Source: CAVQCX01 sp963711095
GTDB lineage: Bacteria; Pseudomonadota; Gammaproteobacteria; Chromatiales; Chromatiaceae
Direction of reading: 5' to 3'
DNA: 64,000 bases
Assembly (NCBI GenBank): GCA_963711095.1
Contig: CAVQCX010000015.1
Span: forward strand, 1 to 64,000
In this document: positions 59,801-64,000 of the stretch, in pieces
Numbering within the stretch: the stretch's first letter is position 1
Layout: each line of letters opens with the position of its first letter
Program-made: the position numbers and the translations under genes
Notes under the pieces: model-generated
What the model saw: the letters and a program-made list of their open reading frames with translations, nothing else
Database searches by the model: none
Told to the model about the DNA's origin: nothing

Positions 59801-60442
59801 GTGCACGACTATCAACGGGAGTTTCTCGACTTCGTCCTCGAGCTGGGGGTGCTGAGATTCGGCGACCTCACGCTCAAGTCGGGGCGCAGGAGCCCATATT
59901 TCTTCAACGCGGGCCTGTTCCACACCGGCGGAGCGCTCGCTCGGCTCGGGCGTTACTACGCCCAGACCATCTGCGACTCCGGCATCGCGTTCGACATCCT
60001 CTTTGGGCCCGCGTACAAAGGCATCCCGCTCGCCGCGGTCACCGCCGCGGCCCTGGCCGAGCATCACGGATGCAACCTGCCCTACGCGTTCAACCGCAAG
60101 GAGGCGAAAGACCATGGAGAAGGGGGCATTATCGTCGGCCATCCGCTCCAGGGGCGGGCCCTGATCATAGACGATGTGATCTCGGCAGGCACCTCCGTGC
60201 GCGAATCGATCGACATCATTCGCTCCCAGGGGGCTGAGCCGGCGGGCGTGGTGATCGCCCTGGATCGCCAGGAAAGGGGCCAGGGCGAGCTCTCGGCGGT
60301 CCAAGAGGTGGGCCGCGATTTCAACATCCCGGTGGCCGCTATCATCCGGCTGGACGACCTGGTCGCGTACCTCGCCGAGCGCCCCGGTGCCGAAGCGGAC
60401 CTGGAGCGCATCCGGGCGTACCGTCGGGCGTATGGCGTTTGA
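59801..60442 (+). CDS. pyrE: Orotate phosphoribosyltransferase
   Basis: A 213-residue enzyme converting orotate and PRPP to OMP. Signatures: DYQREFLDFVLELGVLRFGD, LKSGRRSPYFFNAGLFHTGG, LFGPAYKGIPLAAVTAAALA and the PRPP motif ALIIDDVISAGTSVRESIDI. Start at GTG 59801 with GGGAG upstream, preferred because the protein begins there in homologues (HDYQREF). Second pyrimidine locus in the window besides pyrR-pyrB-pyrC'. Confidence 0.95.
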   Translation: MHDYQREFLDFVLELGVLRFGDLTLKSGRRSPYFFNAGLFHTGGALARLGRYYAQTICDSGIAFDILFGPAYKGIPLAAVTAAALAEHHGCNLPYAFNRKEAKDHGEGGIIVGHPLQGRALIIDDVISAGTSVRESIDIIRSQGAEPAGVVIALDRQERGQGELSAVQEVGRDFNIPVAAIIRLDDLVAYLAERPGAEADLERIRAYRRAYGV

Positions 60443-60518
60443 CGAGGGCTCCCCGGGATTGCCGGGAGACCGCTGCAGCGGGGTGTGGCGGCCGTCCATC
60501 GGCGAGAAGGCTGGCCTG

Positions 60519-60794
60519 CTACCGGAATACCGCCTCTGATCCAGGTCCGATTGACGGTGGGAGCAGCGTCCTCGGCGCGATCGGCGTTGCAGACCTGCCG
60601 GCCTCGGCGGCGGCGTGCTCGACAGGCCCCAGCCACCAATGTGGGAGGCGAGCCCGCTCGGCGACCAGGCTGCGGAGGGCCAGCATCAGGGCGCTCGCGC
60701 CGTTGCAGAATATGCCTACCGGGACCAACGTATAGGCCAGGGCGCGTCGATAATCCAGAGCGAGCCAGCGCACCGGCCAGAACGTCACGAACAA
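60519..60794 (-). CDS. Hypothetical small membrane protein
   Basis: A frame of 91 codons with two hydrophobic segments (VTFWPVRWLALDY and LAYTLVPVGIFCNGASALML) and a hydrophilic tail. Upstream the frame continues as LFPISLLARIG back to an ATA preceded by GGGAAGGG, which might be a mutated ATG; the TTG at 60794 is the nearest usable start. No family recognised. Coding is plausible but not certain. Confidence 0.35.
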   Translation of the reverse strand: MFVTFWPVRWLALDYRRALAYTLVPVGIFCNGASALMLALRSLVAERARLPHWWLGPVEHAAAEAGRSATPIAPRTLLPPSIGPGSEAVFR

Positions 60795-60885
60795 GCCGAT
60801 CCTTGCCAGCAGCGAAATCGGAAAAAGTATGCCCTTCCCAACGCGGCGATATCGAAAACGCTAGTCACCCGATTATAATCGTGGG

Positions 60886-61968
60886 ATGCCTCGCGCACAG
60901 ACGCCCCGCCACCGACCGTCCCCATGGCTGCCAGCGGCCCTGCTACTGCTGCTCCTGCCTGGCCTCGAGGCAGGGGGGGCGGGGACCGGGGCGGCGACGC
61001 TCTACCGCTGGACCGACGCCCAGGGAAACATCCATTACACCGACGCCATCCCTCCGAGCGCCTCCGAGCAGCGCCGCGCGCGTTTGAACAAGCATGGCAT
61101 CGAGACGGAGCAGATCGACCCCGTGAAAAGCAAGGAGGAGCTGATCCGCCAGGAGGAGCTCGAGCGCCTGCGTGCCGAGCAGGAGCGACTGAAACAGGAG
61201 CAGGCCAAGGAGGACGCCTTGCTGCTGAATCTCTACAGCAGCGAGGAAGAGATCAGGATGGCCAAGGACGGTAAGATCGCCGCGCTTGACGGCATCAACG
61301 AAATCACCCGGCTGAACATCCAGCGGCTCAAGGTTCACCTCGAGAAGATGCAGAAGGACGCGGCCGATGCCGAGCGCTCCGGCCGCGGAGTCCCGAAGAC
61401 CCTGCTCGACCGGATCGAGTCGGCGCGCCAGCAGATCAAGCAGAGCTTCGAGTCCCTGATCGAGCGCGAGCAGCAGAAAGTCGAGATCACCGAGAAGTTT
61501 CAGGCCAACCTGCAGCGCTACCTTACGCTCAAGAAGCTCGACCTTCCCGAGCCCGAGCACAACCAGGCATCGGAAAAACCGTCGGTGCTGGAGACGGTGG
61601 TGCAATGCGCCGACGAGGCGAGCTGCGACACCGCCTGGGCGCGGGCAGAGACCTACGTGCGCCAGCACACCACGACGCGCATGCAGATGCTCGGCAAGAA
61701 CATCATCGTGACCGCCCCGCCCGTCCAGCACGAAGACATCAGCCTCGCCGTTTCGCGTATCGAGAAGCCCGGCCGATCCGGTGCCAGGCTGTTCCTCGAC
61801 GTGCAATGCAAGGACTCGCCGCTGGGCAAAACCTTCTGCGAAAGCGATCGCGTCGAGGCGATAAGGAGCGGATTCAAGGCTTTTCTCGCACCCCAGGCTG
61901 CGCCCCCCGCAACTCAGCCCGCGGCCGCCACCGGCTCGAACAGCACCGCCGACACCGCCGGCCACTGA
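60886..61968 (+). CDS. DUF4124 domain protein with coiled coil
   Basis: A 360-residue exported protein. Signal peptide about residues 1-34 (LPAALLLLLLPGLEAGGAGT). The DUF4124 motif follows: ATLYRWTDAQGNIHYTDAIP. Residues ~80-225 are strongly charged and helical (RQEELERLRAEQERLKQEQA), a likely coiled coil. The C-terminal domain has paired cysteines (VVQCADEASCDTAW; DVQCKDSPLGKTFCE), suggesting disulphides. Probably periplasmic; function unknown. The last 55 bases overlap the end of slmA on the other strand. Confidence 0.8.
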   Translation: MPRAQTPRHRPSPWLPAALLLLLLPGLEAGGAGTGAATLYRWTDAQGNIHYTDAIPPSASEQRRARLNKHGIETEQIDPVKSKEELIRQEELERLRAEQERLKQEQAKEDALLLNLYSSEEEIRMAKDGKIAALDGINEITRLNIQRLKVHLEKMQKDAADAERSGRGVPKTLLDRIESARQQIKQSFESLIEREQQKVEITEKFQANLQRYLTLKKLDLPEPEHNQASEKPSVLETVVQCADEASCDTAWARAETYVRQHTTTRMQMLGKNIIVTAPPVQHEDISLAVSRIEKPGRSGARLFLDVQCKDSPLGKTFCESDRVEAIRSGFKAFLAPQAAPPATQPAAATGSNSTADTAGH

Positions 61969-62516
61969 GTCTCCCACTGCTCGAGCGGGGAGACCCGAAA
62001 TCGCGTGCGAAGAAACTGGTGCATCAGCCCCTCCGCCCAGGCAAGCAGGAGATTCGCCGCGGTCTCCGGCGCCAGCGTGAGTCCCGCATCCCCCCTGAGC
62101 CTGGTCTCCCGCAGGATCTGACGGATCTGGGTCTCCAGCCGGGCGAAGAACTGCTCGACCCGGGCGTGCAGGCGCTCCTGCTCCCCGATGAGGGCATCGC
62201 CCAACAGCACCCGGGTGATGCCGGGATTGCGGCTGGAAAAACCGAGCACCAGATAGAGCACCTTGGCGCAGCGGGCCCGGGCGTCCGTTTCCTCCGCAAG
62301 GATGCGGTTGATGCGGGCGAACACCGTCTCCTCGGCGAAGCCGATCAGGGCCTCGAACATACGCGCCTTGCTCGGAAAATGGCGATACAGGGCCGCTTCC
62401 GAGACCCCGCAGGCGCGGGCCAGGGTGGCCGTGGTGATGCGCTCGCCCGGACTCCTCTCCAGCTCCCGAGCGAGCGACTCCAGGATCAACTGCTTGCGCG
62501 AGACGGGCTCACCCAT
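61914..62516 (-). CDS. slmA: Nucleoid occlusion factor SlmA (TetR family)
   Basis: A 200-residue TetR-fold protein: RKQLILESLARELERSPGER, ITTATLARACGVSEAALYRH (helix-turn-helix) and FPSKARMFEALIGFAEETVF, matching SlmA, which binds chromosomal sites and blocks FtsZ polymerisation over the nucleoid. The C-terminal region LLLAWAEGLMHQFLRTRFRV is also typical. It lies 14 bases after argB, the conserved argB-slmA order. Its 3' end overlaps the DUF4124 gene. Confidence 0.9.
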   Translation of the reverse strand: MGEPVSRKQLILESLARELERSPGERITTATLARACGVSEAALYRHFPSKARMFEALIGFAEETVFARINRILAEETDARARCAKVLYLVLGFSSRNPGITRVLLGDALIGEQERLHARVEQFFARLETQIRQILRETRLRGDAGLTLAPETAANLLLAWAEGLMHQFLRTRFRVSPLEQWETQWPAVSAVLFEPVAAAG

Positions 62517-62530
62517 GGACGGGCCGCCGG

Positions 62531-63427
62531 TCAGCGCCGACGGATGAGGGTGCCTACCCCCTCGTCGGTGAACAACTCCAGGAGCACCGCGTGCTCCACC
62601 CGGCCGTCAATGATATGCGCAGACTGTACCCCGCCCTGGACCGCCTCCAGGGCACAGCGGATCTTCGGCAACATGCCCCCGTGAATGGTCCCGTCAGCGA
62701 TCAGCTCATCCACCCGCTCGGCGCTCAGCCCGGTGAGCAGGCCCCCGTTCTTGTCCAGCAGCCCGGGCGTATTGGTGAGCAGCATGAGCTTCTCGGCCCT
62801 GAGCACCTCGGCCATCTTGCCCGCCACCAGGTCGGCGTTGATGTTGTAGGAACGGCCGTCTTCGCCGATGCCGATGGGGGCGATCACCGGAATGAAATTG
62901 CCGTGCAGCAGCATGTCCACCACCGAGGCATCGATGCTCTCGACCTCACCCACGTGCCCTAGGTCAATGATCTCGGGGGTGTCCAGATCCGGGGAGCGGC
63001 GCTCGATCACCAACTGGCGGGCCCGGATCAGGTCGCCGTCCTTGCCGGTCAGTCCGACGGCGGCGCCCCCCTGACGGTTGATCGAATTGACAATCTCCTT
63101 GTTGACCAGGCCGCCGAGCACCATCTCCACCACATCCATGGTCTCGGCATCGGTGACCCGCATGCCCTGGACGAACTCGCTCTCCTTGCCCAGTCGCTTG
63201 AGCAGACTGCCGATCTGCGGGCCCCCGCCGTGGACGATTACGGGGTTGATGCCGACCAGCTTCATCAGCACCACATCGCGCGCGAAGCTGCTCTTCAGGT
63301 CCTGGTCGACCATGGCATTGCCGCCGTACTTGATGACCACGGTCTTGGCGCCAAAACGCTGGATGTAGGGCAGCGCCTCGGTGAGGATATGGGCGATATG
63401 ACGGGCCGCTTGTGCGCTGAGGCTCAT
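62531..63427 (-). CDS. argB: Acetylglutamate kinase
   Basis: A 298-residue amino-acid kinase phosphorylating N-acetylglutamate in arginine synthesis. Signatures: FGAKTVVIKYGGNAMVDQDL, LVGINPVIVHGGGPQIGSLL, VNSINRQGGAAVGLTGKDGD, YNINADLVAGKMAEVLRAEK and MLPKIRCALEAVQGGVQSAH. The N-terminal helix (SAQAARHIAHILTEALPYIQ) is that of arginine-sensitive hexameric enzymes. Start at 63427; the longer frame is the algC 3' end out of phase. Cotranscribed with algC upstream and slmA downstream. Confidence 0.95.
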   Translation of the reverse strand: MSLSAQAARHIAHILTEALPYIQRFGAKTVVIKYGGNAMVDQDLKSSFARDVVLMKLVGINPVIVHGGGPQIGSLLKRLGKESEFVQGMRVTDAETMDVVEMVLGGLVNKEIVNSINRQGGAAVGLTGKDGDLIRARQLVIERRSPDLDTPEIIDLGHVGEVESIDASVVDMLLHGNFIPVIAPIGIGEDGRSYNINADLVAGKMAEVLRAEKLMLLTNTPGLLDKNGGLLTGLSAERVDELIADGTIHGGMLPKIRCALEAVQGGVQSAHIIDGRVEHAVLLELFTDEGVGTLIRRR

Positions 63428-63464
63428 GGGTCTCTCTCGATTGCGGGGGCCGTGGCGCCGGGCA

Positions 63465-64000
63465 TCAGAACGGCAGCTGCAGGTCCGGATCGACGGACAG
63501 CGCCAGCTTGCGGAACAGCGTCTCGATCTCGGCGAGGCTCGCGGCATCGTCGGCCTCGAACCTGAACACCAGGTGGGGCGTGGTATTGGAGGCGCGCACC
63601 AGCCCCCAGCCCTTGCCAAGCTCGGCGCGCAAGCCATCGATGGTGGTCAGGGTGGCGCCTTTCAGATCCGCCCGCGCCACCATGCGCTGGGCCAGCTCGT
63701 GCTGGTTCCCTTTAGGCGTCGCCACCAGCAGCTCGGGTGTGCTCAGGCTCTCCGGAAGCTCGGCGAAGACCTCCGCCGGGGGGCGCGGGTCCTCGGACAG
63801 GATCTCCAGAAGTCGGGCACCTGCATAAGGCCCGTCGTCAAAGCCGTACCAGCGCTCTTCGAAGAACACGTGGCCGCTCAGCTCGCCGGCCAACAGAGCG
63901 CCGGTCTCCTTGAGCTTCGCTCGCATCAGGGAATGCCCGGACTTCCACATCAACGGGCGCCCTCCGTGCAGTAGGATATAGCTCGCCAGATCGCGGGTGG
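63465..64000 (-). CDS. algC: Phosphomannomutase/phosphoglucomutase (AlgC type), C-terminal part
   Basis: The frame runs off the end of the window, so only the last ~177 residues are seen. It reads TRDLASYILLHGGRPLMWKS, GHSLMRAKLKETGALLAGEL, GHVFFEERWYGFDDGPYAGA (substrate-specific loop) and WGLVRASNTTPHLVFRFEAD (phosphate-binding R-A-S-N-T). This fits AlgC-like enzymes making mannose-1-phosphate and glucose-1-phosphate for surface polysaccharides. Gene order algC-argB-slmA is conserved. Confidence 0.92.
   Translation of the reverse strand, partial: TRDLASYILLHGGRPLMWKSGHSLMRAKLKETGALLAGELSGHVFFEERWYGFDDGPYAGARLLEILSEDPRPPAEVFAELPESLSTPELLVATPKGNQHELAQRMVARADLKGATLTTIDGLRAELGKGWGLVRASNTTPHLVFRFEADDAASLAEIETLFRKLALSVDPDLQLPF

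Noticed and set aside
1..64000. tRNA or rRNA genes, CRISPR arrays, intact insertion sequences or prophage genes
   Set aside because: Looked for by eye on both strands; no cloverleaf-like sequences, regularly spaced repeats, transposase or phage proteins were recognised. A covariance or profile search would be needed to exclude small RNA genes.

Overview
The window reads as one chromosomal segment of a high-GC gammaproteobacterium. Gene order closely follows a block known from Pseudomonas and relatives: gshB, pilGHIJ-chpA-chpC, rsmE, bioA, metF, ahcY, metK, tkt-gap-pgk-fba, and tonB, yqgE, ruvX, pyrR, pyrB, pyrC', pilT, pilU, yggS, proC, yggT. The fructose-bisphosphate aldolase is of the Calvin-cycle class II type and sits in a tkt-gap-pgk-pyk-fba cluster. 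That points to an autotroph-like member of the Chromatiales or a neighbouring order, but the assignment is inference. No tRNA, rRNA, CRISPR array, intact insertion sequence or prophage was seen.

Layout. 1-6364: C-terminal part of a C13 peptidase, a solo ParS/MbcA-like protein, a conserved hypothetical, purC, a sulfotransferase-like protein, a frameshifted CPCC protein and a secreted tandem DsbA-like protein. 6527-14178 (minus): the type IV minor pilin operon fimT-pilV-pilW-pilX-pilY1-pilE. 14566-14939: vapB with a truncated vapC. 15004-22075 (minus): carbon-metabolism cluster tkt-gap-pgk-pyk-fba. 22076-24290: gene-poor stretch with gene remnants, a DUF2283 gene, a peroxiredoxin-like gene and two copies of an 88-bp palindromic repeat. 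24291-28098: SAM-cycle genes metK, ahcY and metF. 28532-31156: a cyclic-nucleotide-binding protein, bioA and rsmE. 31153-41496 (minus): the Chp chemosensory cluster for twitching motility. 42119-49943 (plus): gshB, apbE, tonB, yqgE, ruvX, pyrR, pyrB, pyrC' and a PyrK-like gene. 49950-52169 (minus): pilT and pilU. 52304-57388: frameshifted yggS, proC, yggT, yggU, a dynamin-like GTPase and a DUF4426 protein. 57422-64000: a SafE-like exporter, ampG, pyrE, a DUF4124 protein, slmA, argB and the end of an algC-type mutase.

How the genes work together. Three blocks serve one machine, the type IV pilus: minor pilins with PilY1 (tip and priming), PilT/PilU (retraction) and Pil-Chp (signalling). The metK-ahcY-metF block makes and recycles S-adenosylmethionine. 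Both of its ends appear RNA-controlled: a SAM-II-like aptamer with an intrinsic terminator precedes metK behind a near-consensus promoter, and an SAH riboswitch precedes ahcY. Pyrimidine genes are scattered (pyrR-pyrB-pyrC'-pyrK-like, and pyrE), and PyrC' has lost a metal-binding motif.

A caution. Four genes (CPCC protein, pilX, chpA, yggS) are each split by one apparent single-base indel, and pilY1 has three closely spaced frame changes that cancel out. The lost frames are still clearly readable, so sequencing or assembly error is the simplest explanation. Until checked, these genes are annotated as frameshifted.
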